Assembly: GCF_001427605.1 (NCBI RefSeq)
Contig: NZ_LMGZ01000007.1
Coordinates: 39,147 to 103,146 of the forward strand
DNA length: 64,000 bases
Source of the DNA: Devosia sp. Root635
GTDB taxonomy: Bacteria > Pseudomonadota > Alphaproteobacteria > Rhizobiales > Devosiaceae
Reading direction: 5' to 3'
Under the pieces are notes generated by a model, which was not told the origin of the DNA, ran no database searches, and saw only the letters and a program-made list of their open reading frames with translations. Each line of letters opens with the position of its first letter. The stretch's first letter is position 1. The position numbers were made by a program, and so were the translations under genes. This document shows positions 1-8,800 of this stretch, piece by piece.

Positions 1-174
1 CATAGAAATATCCACCGCCATCACGTCGGGCCGCAAGGCGGCCACGAGATTGATCACCCCACGGGAGTCGGAGGTGGCAAAGGCGTCGTAGCCGCAGCGT
101 TCCGCCACCCGCACGATCAGTTCGGCTGACGGGGCATCGTCGTCCACGGCAAGCAGCTTGAGGGCGTGGCCCAT
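1..174 (-). CDS. Response regulator receiver domain, N-terminal part only (cut by window edge)
   Basis: The 58 visible residues form the first half of a CheY-like receiver. A hydrophobic strand is followed by an acidic triad (LLAVDDD, about residues 7-13), and the likely phosphoacceptor Asp lies in AVDIS at about residues 53-57. Then the window ends, so any output domain is unseen. The ATG lies 11 bases after the stop of the alpha-oxoamine synthase gene on the same strand, so the two are probably co-transcribed. A receiver next to such a synthase recalls the LqsA/LqsR pair of Legionella, but the link is only contextual. It could equally be a stand-alone receiver or a larger regulator. Confidence 0.85.
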   Translation of the reverse strand, partial: MGHALKLLAVDDDAPSAELIVRVAERCGYDAFATSDSRGVINLVAALRPDVMAVDISM

Positions 175-185
175 GATGGTCTCCG

Positions 186-1541
186 TCAGGCCGCGGCGCT
201 GGTGGCGCGGGTGCGTCCTGCGTCCTGCTGGCCCTCATGGCCGAGGCGGTATTCGAGATCGGCTTCGCGCATGGCTCTGGCCAGGATGGCGACGACCTGG
301 TCGATGTCATCGCGCGTGTGGGAGGCCATGACCTGGAAGCGGAAGCGGGCGCCACCCTGCGGCACGGCCGGGTATTCGACGAGATTGGCGATGCCGCCCA
401 TGGCCATCAGGTGACGGCTGGCGAAGCGCCCAACGCCTTCGAGGCCGAGGCGCACCGGCACGATGGGCGACGGATCGCCCAACGTTTCGAGGCCGGCACG
501 GGTCATTTCGGCGCGCAGATAGAGGATATTGTCCATCAGCTTGCGGCGCAGCGAACGGCCTTCCTCGGAGCGCACGATATCGAGTGCGCAGAGCACGGAG
601 GCCGCCTGTACCGGGGAGAGGGCGTTCGAGAAGGTGTGGGTGGCGCTGTAATATTTGAGATATTCGGCGGTCGCCCGGCTCTTGACGGCGATGAAGCCGC
701 CATTGGAGCCGAAGGTCTTGGAGAAGCTGCCGATGATGATATCGGCGGCGCCCAGCGCATTCTGCAGCCCGAGATGGCCGAGTCCGTCATCGCCGATGGA
801 GCCCAGGTCGTGAGCGCAGTCGACCAGCAGGGTGGCGCCGAACTCGTCGCAGAGTGCGCGCATGGCCAGCAGGTCCGGCGTGTCGGAATGCATCGAGAAC
901 AGGCTCTCGGTGACCACCATGATGCCGTTTTCCGTGTCGTTGGCGCGAATGCGCCCGAGCTTGCGGCTAAGGGCTTCGAGGTTGAGATGGCCGTGATAGT
1001 GGATGTTCTGCGTGGCGGCCTTGGCGCCTTCCTGGAGGCACGAATGGGCCAGGATATCCATCACCACATGGTCATTGGCCCGCACGAAGCCCTGCACGGA
1101 GCCATAGCCCGCCGCCCAGCCGGTGGGGTAGAGCACGACTTCGCGGCCGCCGAGGAATTGGGACAGCCCCTGTTCGAGCAACAGGGAATTGGCGGTGTTG
1201 CCGAGCAAGGCGGCCGAGCCGGCGCTGTGGACGCCATATTCGTTGATGGCCGCGATGGCCGCGGTCTTGACGGCCGGGTGCGACGACAGGCTCAGATAGT
1301 CCTGGCTGGCGAAATTGATGCCGGCAAAGATCTCGCCGGTGTCGCTGCGGGCTTCGCAGCGCGCCTGCGGGGCGGTGGAGGTGGAGCGCGCATAGGGCCA
1401 CAGCTCATGCTCACGGCGCAGATTTTGCCAATCGTAGAAACCATCGGCCCGCCGGATCAGGTCCGGACCCTCGGGGCTGCGGAAGTCACGCAGGCTACCG
1501 GTAAGCGCGGCTTCGGGAACCGAATTGGTCTTGATGGTCAT
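186..1541 (-). CDS. Alpha-oxoamine synthase family PLP enzyme (CqsA/LqsA or SPT/KBL-like)
   Basis: A 451-residue fold-type I PLP enzyme of the family that condenses an acyl-CoA with an amino acid (serine palmitoyltransferase, KBL, BioF, ALA synthase, CqsA/LqsA). The internal-aldimine lysine is K275 in GSFSKTFGSNGG. The typical NFASQDYLSLSSHP strand and the VDCAHDLGSIGDDG Asp/His motif are present. The ATG at 1541 is chosen over an upstream TTG because GGAGAGAG sits just before it. Neighbours are not those of biotin, haem or sphingolipid genes; a response regulator follows directly. That context favours a signalling molecule synthase such as an alpha-hydroxyketone producer, but a sphingolipid or other acyl-amino ketone role cannot be excluded from sequence alone. 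Confidence 0.8.
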   Translation of the reverse strand: MTIKTNSVPEAALTGSLRDFRSPEGPDLIRRADGFYDWQNLRREHELWPYARSTSTAPQARCEARSDTGEIFAGINFASQDYLSLSSHPAVKTAAIAAINEYGVHSAGSAALLGNTANSLLLEQGLSQFLGGREVVLYPTGWAAGYGSVQGFVRANDHVVMDILAHSCLQEGAKAATQNIHYHGHLNLEALSRKLGRIRANDTENGIMVVTESLFSMHSDTPDLLAMRALCDEFGATLLVDCAHDLGSIGDDGLGHLGLQNALGAADIIIGSFSKTFGSNGGFIAVKSRATAEYLKYYSATHTFSNALSPVQAASVLCALDIVRSEEGRSLRRKLMDNILYLRAEMTRAGLETLGDPSPIVPVRLGLEGVGRFASRHLMAMGGIANLVEYPAVPQGGARFRFQVMASHTRDDIDQVVAILARAMREADLEYRLGHEGQQDAGRTRATSAAA

Positions 1542-1595
1542 CGACGCTCTCTCCAAATTGGGACTTTTCGCCCTTAGAGGAGCAAAACTACTGAT

Positions 1596-1621
1596 GGCGC
1601 TTAAAAAACGGCTTAAGCGCC
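1596..1621. promoter_or_regulatory. Perfect 9-bp inverted repeat, possible operator
   Basis: GGCGCTTAA and TTAAGCGCC are separated by 8 bases (AAAACGGC). The site lies in the only AT-rich stretch between the divergent synthase and GGDEF-EAL genes. There is no T-run to suggest a terminator for either gene, and both genes read away from it, so a regulator-binding site is the simplest reading. Shorter related blocks (TTGCGCTTA, GCTTGAGCGC) occur within the next 90 bases. Confidence 0.4.
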
Positions 1622-1749
1622 TCGGTTTATTTTGTGTAACTGACGATCAGCGATATTTGCGCTTAGTAACCAGTAATTCGAAGCAATTTTGCTTGAGCGC
1701 GAAAGGCTCCACATACGCAAAATTAAGTGATGCCACCGCATGTTAGGGT

Positions 1750-4149
1750 ATGAGTGTCGCACCGGGTTCGGGCCTGATTTCCCTGATCAATGGCTTTGTC
1801 GACCGCGCCATCGGCGCGGACGGGCTGTCGGCGCATGTCCGCGACAAGCTGCTGCGCCAGCAACTGGGCTCGGTGACACGCATGGCGCCCGCTATGCTGG
1901 TGGCCTCGATTGTGGTTTCGGCGGTGTTCCTGATCCTGACCTGGCAGACGACGCGCTTCTGGCCGATCCTGGCGGCCGTTTGCGTCATTGTCCTGATCGG
2001 TCTGCACGGCACTTACCTCGCTTTCGTGCATCCGCAGGAAAACACGAATGGTCCGCCCCGCCGGCCGGTCTTGCGGACCATTGTCTATTCGCTGCTGCTG
2101 GGGAGCCTGTGGGGTTTTGTCCTGAGCGTGCTGCCGTTGGATCAGGATCCCGCCATTCGCGGCGCGGCGACAATAGGTGCGGGCGGCCTGCTCTGCGTTT
2201 CGATGATGGCGTTGGTGAACTATCCGCAGGCACTGGCCGCCTTCTCCATTCCGCTCATCATCGGCGCGCTGGGGACTGTACTTGGGCTCGACGCCACGCC
2301 CGATGTCTGGGTGCATGGCACGCTGCTGATGGGTTTCACCTTCGTCATGGTGATCATCACGCTCAATCACGCCGCGGCCTTCGTGGCGCATCGGGCGTCG
2401 GAAACCCAGCTCAAGGAGAAGCGCGAGATCATCGGCCTCTTGCTGCGGGAATTCGAGCAGAGCACTTCGGACTGGATCTGGGGTTTTGACGCGGAAGGCG
2501 CGATCAACCGCATGTCCGGCGGTTTCACGGCCGCGACCGGCGTTTCCGAGGAGGCGTTGCTGGGGGCTGATTTCGTGCATTTCCTGCGCTGCATCACCCC
2601 ACCCGGCGATCCGCTGATGGCGCATGCGGAACGGGACGTGCAGGGCCGGCAGACATTCCAGGATATCGAATTGCGGGTTACCGCCGATGGCAAGGAATGC
2701 TGGTGGAGCCTGACCGGCAAGCCGGCCTATGACGAATCCGGCAACTATCTGGGCTATATCGGCACCGGCTCGGACATTACCGAGCGCAAGATCTCCGAGC
2801 GGCGGATCACCACGCTGGCGCATCACGATCCGATGACGGGCCTGCTCAACCGCACCAAGTTCACCGAACAGCTCAGTTCCTGCGTGGCGCGGCTGGAACG
2901 CTACGGCACGCCATTCTCGGTGATGTTCCTCGATCTCGACCAGTTCAAGTCGGTCAATGACAGCCGCGGCCACATGGCCGGCGACAGGTTGCTGACGCAA
3001 GTGGCGCAGCGCATCCAGGCCATGGTGCGCGAGACCGATCTGGTGGCGCGTCTGGGTGGGGACGAATTCGCGGTCATCCTGCCCAATGACTGCAATGTGG
3101 ACAGCGTTGGGGGCCTCGCAGCCCGCATGATCGAGGACATCCGGCGGGCCTATGTGATCGACGACGACCAGGTCAATATAGGGGTCAGCATCGGCATTGC
3201 CATGGCGCCGATGAATGGCACGCGGCCCGACCAGATCCTGCGCAATGCCGACCTGGCGCTCTATCGGGCCAAGGCGGACGGCCGCTCGGTCTATCGCTTC
3301 TTCGAAAGCCAGATGGATTCCGAAGCGCGCGAGCGGCGGCTGCTCGAGGTGGAACTGCGCGACGCGATCGGCAACGACGAGCTGGTGCTCTATTACCAGC
3401 CGCTGGTTTCGGCCGATGATGGCAAGCCGACGGGCTTCGAGGCGCTGGTGCGCTGGAACCATCCGATCCGTGGGCTGGTGCCGCCGGCCGAGTTCATTCC
3501 GATTGCCGAGCAGTCCAACCTCATCGTCGATATCGGCGACTGGACCATCATGCAGGCGTGCCTGGCGGCGGTGAACTGGCCGGAACACCTGACGGTCGCG
3601 GTGAACCTGTCGGCCAAACATTTCCGCCGCTCCGATATTTCCATGGTGGTGAAGCGTGCCCTGGCGGTGTCCGGCCTGGCCGCGCCTCGCCTCGAGATCG
3701 AGATCACCGAGGGCCTGTTGATGGAGAATCCGGAGGAGGTGGTGGAAAAGCTGGGCGAAATCCGCGCGCTGGGCGTCACCATCGCCATGGACGATTTCGG
3801 CACCGGCTATTCCAGCCTGAGCTACCTGCTCAAGTTCCCGTTCGACAAGATCAAGATCGACCGTTCCTTCGTCGATGCGTCGAGCGATGATGAGGTGGCG
3901 CGCGATATCCTCAAGGCAATTGCCTCGCTGGGCAAGACATTGAAGCTCAAGATCACCGCCGAGGGGGTGGAGACCCGTGAGCAGGCCGAATTCCTCTCCG
4001 AGATCGCCTGCCATCAGCTACAGGGCTTCTATTTCGCCCGGCCGCTCGACCATATCGACCTGCCGCACTACCTGCTGACGCACGTTCTGCCGAAGGCTCC
4101 GGCGCTGAAGGCCGAGGCCGAGGCGAAGCTGACGGCTCTGGCGGGGTAG
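1750..4149 (+). CDS. Membrane-anchored PAS-GGDEF-EAL protein (c-di-GMP metabolism)
   Basis: A 799-residue protein. Six hydrophobic segments (about residues 46-213) form an N-terminal membrane module. They are followed by a PAS domain (about 235-350), a GGDEF domain (about 355-515) and an EAL domain (about 530-780). The diguanylate cyclase motif GGDEF is intact at 436-440, and an RETD inhibitory-site motif lies exactly five residues before it. The phosphodiesterase signature is also intact: EAL at 564-566, and DDFGTG at 681-686 followed by KIDRSFV. Both activities are therefore possible, and the sequence does not say which dominates. It stands alone, divergent from the alpha-oxoamine synthase. 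The ATG has only a weak ribosome site (TTAGGG). Confidence 0.95.
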   Translation: MSVAPGSGLISLINGFVDRAIGADGLSAHVRDKLLRQQLGSVTRMAPAMLVASIVVSAVFLILTWQTTRFWPILAAVCVIVLIGLHGTYLAFVHPQENTNGPPRRPVLRTIVYSLLLGSLWGFVLSVLPLDQDPAIRGAATIGAGGLLCVSMMALVNYPQALAAFSIPLIIGALGTVLGLDATPDVWVHGTLLMGFTFVMVIITLNHAAAFVAHRASETQLKEKREIIGLLLREFEQSTSDWIWGFDAEGAINRMSGGFTAATGVSEEALLGADFVHFLRCITPPGDPLMAHAERDVQGRQTFQDIELRVTADGKECWWSLTGKPAYDESGNYLGYIGTGSDITERKISERRITTLAHHDPMTGLLNRTKFTEQLSSCVARLERYGTPFSVMFLDLDQFKSVNDSRGHMAGDRLLTQVAQRIQAMVRETDLVARLGGDEFAVILPNDCNVDSVGGLAARMIEDIRRAYVIDDDQVNIGVSIGIAMAPMNGTRPDQILRNADLALYRAKADGRSVYRFFESQMDSEARERRLLEVELRDAIGNDELVLYYQPLVSADDGKPTGFEALVRWNHPIRGLVPPAEFIPIAEQSNLIVDIGDWTIMQACLAAVNWPEHLTVAVNLSAKHFRRSDISMVVKRALAVSGLAAPRLEIEITEGLLMENPEEVVEKLGEIRALGVTIAMDDFGTGYSSLSYLLKFPFDKIKIDRSFVDASSDDEVARDILKAIASLGKTLKLKITAEGVETREQAEFLSEIACHQLQGFYFARPLDHIDLPHYLLTHVLPKAPALKAEAEAKLTALAG

Positions 4150-4155
4150 GGGTTG

Positions 4156-4291
4156 TGTGCCACGCCCTCGTGGTTCGAGGCGCTGAAGAAGCGCACCTCA
4201 CCATGAGGGCTACTGAAGCACTGCACCAAGAGTAGTCCTCATGGTGAGGTGCGAGCCCTTCGCGAGCCTCGAACCACGAGGGCGTGGCACA
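4156..4291. repeat. Long nested palindromic repeat
   Basis: Perfect 25-base outer arms (4156-4180 and 4267-4291) are inverse complements beginning TGTGCCACGCCC. A second inverted pair (about 4191-4208 and 4237-4252, CACCTCACCATGAGG) lies inside. The unit fills the whole spacer between the convergent GGDEF-EAL and hydrolase genes. It could act as a two-way transcription stop or be a non-autonomous mobile palindrome. Confidence 0.85.
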
Positions 4292-4295
4292 GCGA

Positions 4296-5438
4296 TCAAT
4301 CCTCCAGCAGATATGCCCCGGCGCGGGTCGGCAGCACCTCGGCTCCGACGATCTTGGCGATGCCGGCGCCGCGCACCACGTATTTGCCGGTGACGCGCGA
4401 CAGCACGAAGCCGTCGGTCCCGGCCAGGATCGGGCGGCGGGCGATGAAGGCTTCGGGGCCATCCATGGCGATGAGATCGGCAATCGGCTGGCCCTTGCGC
4501 ACGCGGTCGCCGAGTTCGACGCGATAGGCCAGCAGGCCCGGTGCGTCGACGCGCAATACTTCAGTCGCTTCAAAGGGTGTCGGTGCGGGTGCCGATGCGG
4601 GCTCGCTGCCGGCGTCGGCGGCAATGAGGCCGCGGGTGGCAAGGAAGCCGAAGAGGCCGGCGGCGTCTTCGCGGCCGATGGCGTCAAAGCTATCGGCGCG
4701 GCCGCGATATTCGAGCGTCGCCGTTTCGGCGCCGATAGGGATGGGATGGTCGGGATGAGCCAGGCGCGCCTTGCGATAAAGCGTGGGCAGCACCTCGTCG
4801 AAAGAGCCGCCGCCGCTGTCCTCGGCGGTCAATGTGGCGGCAACGCCCATCCAGTCTGCCAGATCCTGCAGGCCCGGCATAAGTTCGGGCGAGGTGAAGA
4901 TGTGCTTGAGGCTGTCGTCGTCGCAATGCAGGTCGAGTACGATATCGGACGCGGCGGCGGATTTGAGCACCAGCAGGCGAAGCTGCTGGATGGCAGAGTG
5001 GGGCCGCTGGCTGTCGATCCAGTCGGCGACGGCCGCGCGGATGATGGCGATGTTGGCGCCGGGGTCGTCGCCCAGCCTGCCCGCAATGGCGTCGGCGACC
5101 TGCGGATAGAGGTCGGGCCAGCGGCGGTTGTAGTTGACACCGGTTTCGATGTCGTAGCGGCCAATATGGTGGCGCAGCGAATAGTTGGCGAGGCCCAGCG
5201 GGTTGACCGACGGGAAGATGGTGAAACGCGCCTTGAGCTGGCCGGCGGCGTCGGCGTCGCGCAGCCGGGGCAGCAGATGATGCAGCGCCATGGTGCCGGG
5301 CTGCTCGTCGGCATGCAGGGCGGCCTGCAGATGCACCTTGATCGCGGCGTCCTCGGGACCGGCCGTATACCAATAGAGCTCAGTGGTGGCGCCGGGCGTG
5401 TCACCCGCCAACGCCGTGTGATGCAGTGCAAAAGTCAT
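4296..5438 (-). CDS. Succinylglutamate desuccinylase/aspartoacylase-like zinc hydrolase
   Basis: A 380-residue M14-type amidohydrolase of the AstE/AspA group. The zinc-binding HxxE is H42-A-D-E45, and the third ligand is H171 in DLHCD. A C-terminal beta-rich section resembles the lipoyl-like tail of this family (RKGQPIADLIAMDG). It is the last gene of a polar amino acid ABC transporter operon, 11 bases after a permease. It may deacylate an imported N-acyl amino acid, which is inferred from this order and not shown. The ATG at 5438 follows GAGAG; the open frame continues far upstream, but that part overlaps the permease and is not coding. Confidence 0.8.
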   Translation of the reverse strand: MTFALHHTALAGDTPGATTELYWYTAGPEDAAIKVHLQAALHADEQPGTMALHHLLPRLRDADAAGQLKARFTIFPSVNPLGLANYSLRHHIGRYDIETGVNYNRRWPDLYPQVADAIAGRLGDDPGANIAIIRAAVADWIDSQRPHSAIQQLRLLVLKSAAASDIVLDLHCDDDSLKHIFTSPELMPGLQDLADWMGVAATLTAEDSGGGSFDEVLPTLYRKARLAHPDHPIPIGAETATLEYRGRADSFDAIGREDAAGLFGFLATRGLIAADAGSEPASAPAPTPFEATEVLRVDAPGLLAYRVELGDRVRKGQPIADLIAMDGPEAFIARRPILAGTDGFVLSRVTGKYVVRGAGIAKIVGAEVLPTRAGAYLLED

Positions 5439-5449
5439 TTTCGTATCTC

Positions 5450-6184
5450 TCAGCGCAGCCATTTTGGTGCGAAGCGCAGGCCGGGCGCGGCCGGCATGTG
5501 GCGCATCAGCCGTCGATAGACCAGCCCGAACAGAAAGAAAACCACCAGCGACACGGCGAGGAAATACAGCGCCGCGACCGAGAAGTGCAGGAAGGCGTTG
5601 TAATCGCGCTCGAAAAGCTCCTTGGCGGTGATCATCAGATCCTTCTGCTGGCCGATGACCGGCAGGGCGAAATAGACGATGGCCGTGGCGTGGAACAGGA
5701 ACACCACCTCGTTGGTATAGGCGGGCCAGGCGAGGCGGATGAGATTGGGCCAGATGACGTGGCGGAACTGCTGGACCCTCGACATGCCATAGGCACGCGC
5801 CGCCTCGACCTCGCCGCGCGGCACGGCGCGCAGGGCGCCATAGAAGATTTCGGCGGTATAGGCGGCGGTATTGAGCACCAGGACCAGCGGGCCGATGAAC
5901 AGTGGATGCAGCACGAACCAGGAGAGGCCCATCGGCTTCCAGACGCCGACATTGAAGGACAGCGCCAGCGAATAGACCATGAAGAACTGGATGAAGAGCG
6001 GCGAGCCGCGGAAGGCGTAGATGTAGCCGCGGCTGAGCCGGGAAATCAGCGGGCTGGCCGATGCCTTGCCGAGCGCCAGGAAGATGGCGAAGACGAAGCC
6101 GATCGGGATGGATGCCGCGGCAAAATAGATGTTGAACACCACGGCCGGGGCGAAGAGGGCGAGCTCGTCGAGGAAACGCTCCAT
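5450..6184 (-). CDS. Polar amino acid ABC transporter permease (second subunit)
   Basis: A 244-residue inner-membrane permease of the HisM/ArtM/OccM group. The ATPase-contact EAA loop reads GALRAVPRGEVEAARAYGM at about residues 110-130. Five or so hydrophobic helices surround it. Its start overlaps the stop of the upstream permease by one base (TGATG), a sign of translational coupling. It forms a heterodimeric channel with that protein. The exact amino acid or opine cannot be told from the permeases. Confidence 0.93.
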   Translation of the reverse strand: MERFLDELALFAPAVVFNIYFAAASIPIGFVFAIFLALGKASASPLISRLSRGYIYAFRGSPLFIQFFMVYSLALSFNVGVWKPMGLSWFVLHPLFIGPLVLVLNTAAYTAEIFYGALRAVPRGEVEAARAYGMSRVQQFRHVIWPNLIRLAWPAYTNEVVFLFHATAIVYFALPVIGQQKDLMITAKELFERDYNAFLHFSVAALYFLAVSLVVFFLFGLVYRRLMRHMPAAPGLRFAPKWLR

Positions 6185-6996
6185 CAGTGACGCACCTCGC
6201 TGAGGATGCCGCGGCCGGCACGGCGCATGATGGCTTCGAAGACCTTTTCGGAAAGCAGCGTCACGAGGATATAGAAGACGAACAGCACCAGGTAATAGCG
6301 CCAGCGCCAGTCCTCATGCACAAGGCCGACGGCGGGCAGGAAATTGGGAGCGCCGAGCCGGTCGGCCCATAGCACGATGTCGGCGATCTGCAGCAGGCTC
6401 AGCAGCGAGGTCGCCTTGATAATCAGCATCCACACATTGGAAAGGCCGGGCAGGGCATAGACCCACATCTGGCGGATATGGACACGCCACAGCAACTGGC
6501 TGGCGCTCATGCCGTAGGCGCGGGCGGCCTCGAGCTGCCCCTTTGGCACCGAGCGCAGGGCGCCGTGGATGACGTTGGTGGCAAAGGCGCCATAGACCAG
6601 GCCGAGCGAGACCGAGGCGAGGATCAGGTATTCGGGCGTGCCGAGGAACCAGTTGGCCTCCTTGCAGGGCGGCCAGGCAGCGGATTGGGCGGCGAGCATG
6701 TCCGGCGTACAGACCTGGCTGGCGATGAACCACTCAACTGCCTGCTCGAAGGCCAGCGGGAAGAACAGGAAAAACAGCACGTCGGGCACGCCGCGCACGA
6801 TGGAGGAATAGACCGTGCCGATGAGGCGCAGCGGCAGGAACCGCGAATTCTTGAGGGTGGCGCCGATCAACCCGAAGACGACGGCAAGCGTGCCGCCGAA
6901 GACGGCAGCGAAAATGGTGAACTGGAAGCTCGCATACCAGGTGAGATGCTTGCCGTTGGTGATGTAGCTCAGCCAGAAGGCGAGGTCTTCGCTCAT
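6184..6996 (-). CDS. Polar amino acid ABC transporter permease (first subunit)
   Basis: A 270-residue permease of the HisQ/OccQ group with the EAA loop GALRSVPKGQLEAARAYGM. It carries an extra loop (about residues 85-115, with CTPDMLAAQ and PPCKEANW) between two helices that is longer than in HisQ. It is followed directly by the second permease. It is preceded by a 187-base spacer filled by a palindromic repeat, which separates it from the binding-protein gene. Confidence 0.93.
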   Translation of the reverse strand: MSEDLAFWLSYITNGKHLTWYASFQFTIFAAVFGGTLAVVFGLIGATLKNSRFLPLRLIGTVYSSIVRGVPDVLFFLFFPLAFEQAVEWFIASQVCTPDMLAAQSAAWPPCKEANWFLGTPEYLILASVSLGLVYGAFATNVIHGALRSVPKGQLEAARAYGMSASQLLWRVHIRQMWVYALPGLSNVWMLIIKATSLLSLLQIADIVLWADRLGAPNFLPAVGLVHEDWRWRYYLVLFVFYILVTLLSEKVFEAIMRRAGRGILSEVRH

Positions 6997-7015
6997 GGGT
7001 TGGTCCAGCCGCCGG

Positions 7016-7166
7016 CTCCCCTTCTCCCCTCGTGGGAGAAGGTGCCCCGAAGGGGCGGATGAGGGGGCCGCGATGTTTCGGTAGTCGGCATATGCGGAGG
7101 CACCCCCTCACCCGTCTCGCGCTATGCGCGATCCACCCTCTCCCACCAGGGGAGAGGGGTGACCGA
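7016..7166. repeat. Type B palindromic intergenic repeat
   Basis: Outer arms of the CTTCTCCCCTCGTGGGAGAAG / CCCTCTCCCACCAGGGGAGAGGG kind enclose GGCGGATGAGGGGG and CCCCCTCACCCG. The same unit is found at 28362-28497 and 60537-60692. Here it lies inside an operon, between the binding protein and its permeases, and could stabilise the upstream message. Confidence 0.8.
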
Positions 7167-7183
7167 GCGTTTGGAGGCTTCGA

Positions 7184-7936
7184 TTACTCAGCGAAATATG
7201 GCCCGCGGCCTTCGAACCACTGGGCGATCAGCTTGTCGACCGTGCCGTCCTTCTTGAGGGCGGTCAGGGCGTCGTCGAAGGTGGCCTTGAGTTCGGCTTC
7301 GTCCTTGCGGATGCCGGCGCCGACGCCGTTGCCGATCATCACGTCCTCGCCGACGAATTCCATTGCGCCGCCGGAGGCGGTGACAACCGGCTCAAGATAG
7401 GCGCCATCGGCCAGAATGGTGTCGAGGTTGCCCGCGGCGAGGTCGGCCATGGCCTGGTCGGCGGTGCCGAACGAGACCACCGTATTGGTCGCACCGAGGT
7501 TTTCCTCGGCATAGGCTGCCTGGATGGTGCCGCCCTGGACGCCGATGCGCTTGCCTTCGAGTGCCGCGGCGTCAATGCCGCTACCGGCGGCGGCGGCGAA
7601 CTTGGAGGGGTCGGGCGGGAAGTAGTTCTGGGTGAAGTCGATGGTTTCGAGGCGCTCGTCGGTGATCGACATGCCGGCCATGATCACGTCGTAGTTGCCG
7701 GCGAGCAGGTTCGGGATGATCGAATCCCAATCGTTGATGATGAATTCGCAGGTGATGCCGGCCTGGGCGCAGATGGCGTTGCCCAGATCGATCTCGAAGC
7801 CGGCGGGGGCGCCGGTGTCGTCGAGGAAGTTCCAGGGCGCATAGGCGCCTTCGGTGGCGATGCGCACGGTTTCCTGCGCCTGGGCCGCGGAGCCGAGGGC
7901 CAGGATGGCCGTTGCCGCGAGGATGAGCTTCTTCAT
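7184..7936 (-). CDS. Polar amino acid ABC transporter substrate-binding protein
   Basis: A 250-residue periplasmic binding protein of the SBP_bac_3 family (lysine/arginine/ornithine/glutamine type). A Sec signal peptide (MKKLILAATAILALGSAAQA) precedes the mature start QETVRIATEG. The family pattern WDSIIPNLLAGNYDVIMAGMSIT and RIGVQGGT is clear. The ATG at 7936 is preferred over one four codons upstream because it has GGAGAA at the right distance. It follows the ATPase gene and precedes both permeases. The ligand is most likely a polar or basic amino acid or a derivative. Confidence 0.93.
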   Translation of the reverse strand: MKKLILAATAILALGSAAQAQETVRIATEGAYAPWNFLDDTGAPAGFEIDLGNAICAQAGITCEFIINDWDSIIPNLLAGNYDVIMAGMSITDERLETIDFTQNYFPPDPSKFAAAAGSGIDAAALEGKRIGVQGGTIQAAYAEENLGATNTVVSFGTADQAMADLAAGNLDTILADGAYLEPVVTASGGAMEFVGEDVMIGNGVGAGIRKDEAELKATFDDALTALKKDGTVDKLIAQWFEGRGPYFAE

Positions 7937-8002
7937 CTGTTTCTCCATTGGTTATTCTTGCTTCGTGCCCGTTTCCCGGGACTTGTCATCAACATCGCCG
8001 GC

Positions 8003-8800
8003 CTATTCATGGCTGGCGGCATTGAGGAATTGCTTGAGACGCGTCGATTTGGTGGCCTCGAATATCTGCTCGGGCGTGCCTTCTTCCTCGATCATGCCCT
8101 GATGGAGAAAGATGACGCGATCGCTGACCGAACGGGCGAAATCCATGTCGTGGGTGACGAGGATCATGGTCCGGCCTTCATCGGCCAGCACCTTGATGAC
8201 GCGCAGCACCTCGACTTCGAGCTCGGGGTCGAGCGCCGAGGTGGGCTCGTCGAACAGCATGACGCGCGGGTTGATGCAGAGGGCGCGCGCGATGGCGGCA
8301 CGCTGCTGTTGGCCACCCGAAAGCTGGGCGGGATAGGCATCGGCCTTTTCGCGAATGCCGACCTTGGCCAGCATGGCGAGGGCTTCTTCCTGCACTTCGC
8401 CGCGAGCGCGCTTCTGCACGACAAGCGGCGCCTCCATGACGTTTTCGAGAATGGTGAGATGGGCCCACAGGTTGAAGCTCTGGAATACCATGCCCAGTTC
8501 GGAGCGGATGCGGCGGATCTGATGCTCGTCGCCGATCTGCCGGCCCGCTCCGCTGCCGCGCAGCTTGATCTCCTCGCCATCGATGGCGACAGAGCCGCTG
8601 TCGGGCACTTCGAGCATGTTGATGCAGCGCAGCAGGGTCGATTTGCCGGAGCCCGAGGAGCCGATCAGCGAGACGACTTCACCCTCGCGGGCGGCGAATG
8701 AAATGCCCTTGAGCACTTCCAGCTTGCCGAACGATTTATGCAAGTCGTGGATAGCCACGACCGGCCACTTCTCCGCGGTAGCGGCAGCAGCTTGCGCCAT
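8003..8800 (-). CDS. Polar amino acid ABC transporter ATP-binding protein
   Basis: A 265-residue ABC ATPase of the HisP/GlnQ group. Walker A is GSSGSGKST (47-55), the signature is LSGGQQQR, and Walker B is [14 protein letters not shown] with H-loop VTHDMDF. The first 12 or so residues are an Ala-rich extension. It is the promoter-proximal gene of the operon (ATPase, binding protein, permease, permease, hydrolase). The reading frame is open further upstream, but ATG 8800 best fits the family length. Confidence 0.93.
   Translation of the reverse strand: MAQAAAATAEKWPVVAIHDLHKSFGKLEVLKGISFAAREGEVVSLIGSSGSGKSTLLRCINMLEVPDSGSVAIDGEEIKLRGSGAGRQIGDEHQIRRIRSELGMVFQSFNLWAHLTILENVMEAPLVVQKRARGEVQEEALAMLAKVGIREKADAYPAQLSGGQQQRAAIARALCINPRVMLFDEPTSALDPELEVEVLRVIKVLADEGRTMILVTHDMDFARSVSDRVIFLHQGMIEEEGTPEQIFEATKSTRLKQFLNAASHE

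Noticed and set aside
237..1577. 446-codon open frame antisense to the alpha-oxoamine synthase
   Set aside because: It has no family signature, and the PLP enzyme on the other strand is complete with a ribosome site.
1723..4014. 763-codon open frame antisense to the GGDEF-EAL gene
   Set aside because: Same artefact. The plus strand has intact GGDEF and EAL motifs, and the antisense product has no recognisable features.
4296..6221. Single 641-residue protein joining permease-region sequence to the hydrolase
   Set aside because: The front part lies out of frame over a genuine permease gene. The hydrolase has its own ATG at 5438 and normal family length.
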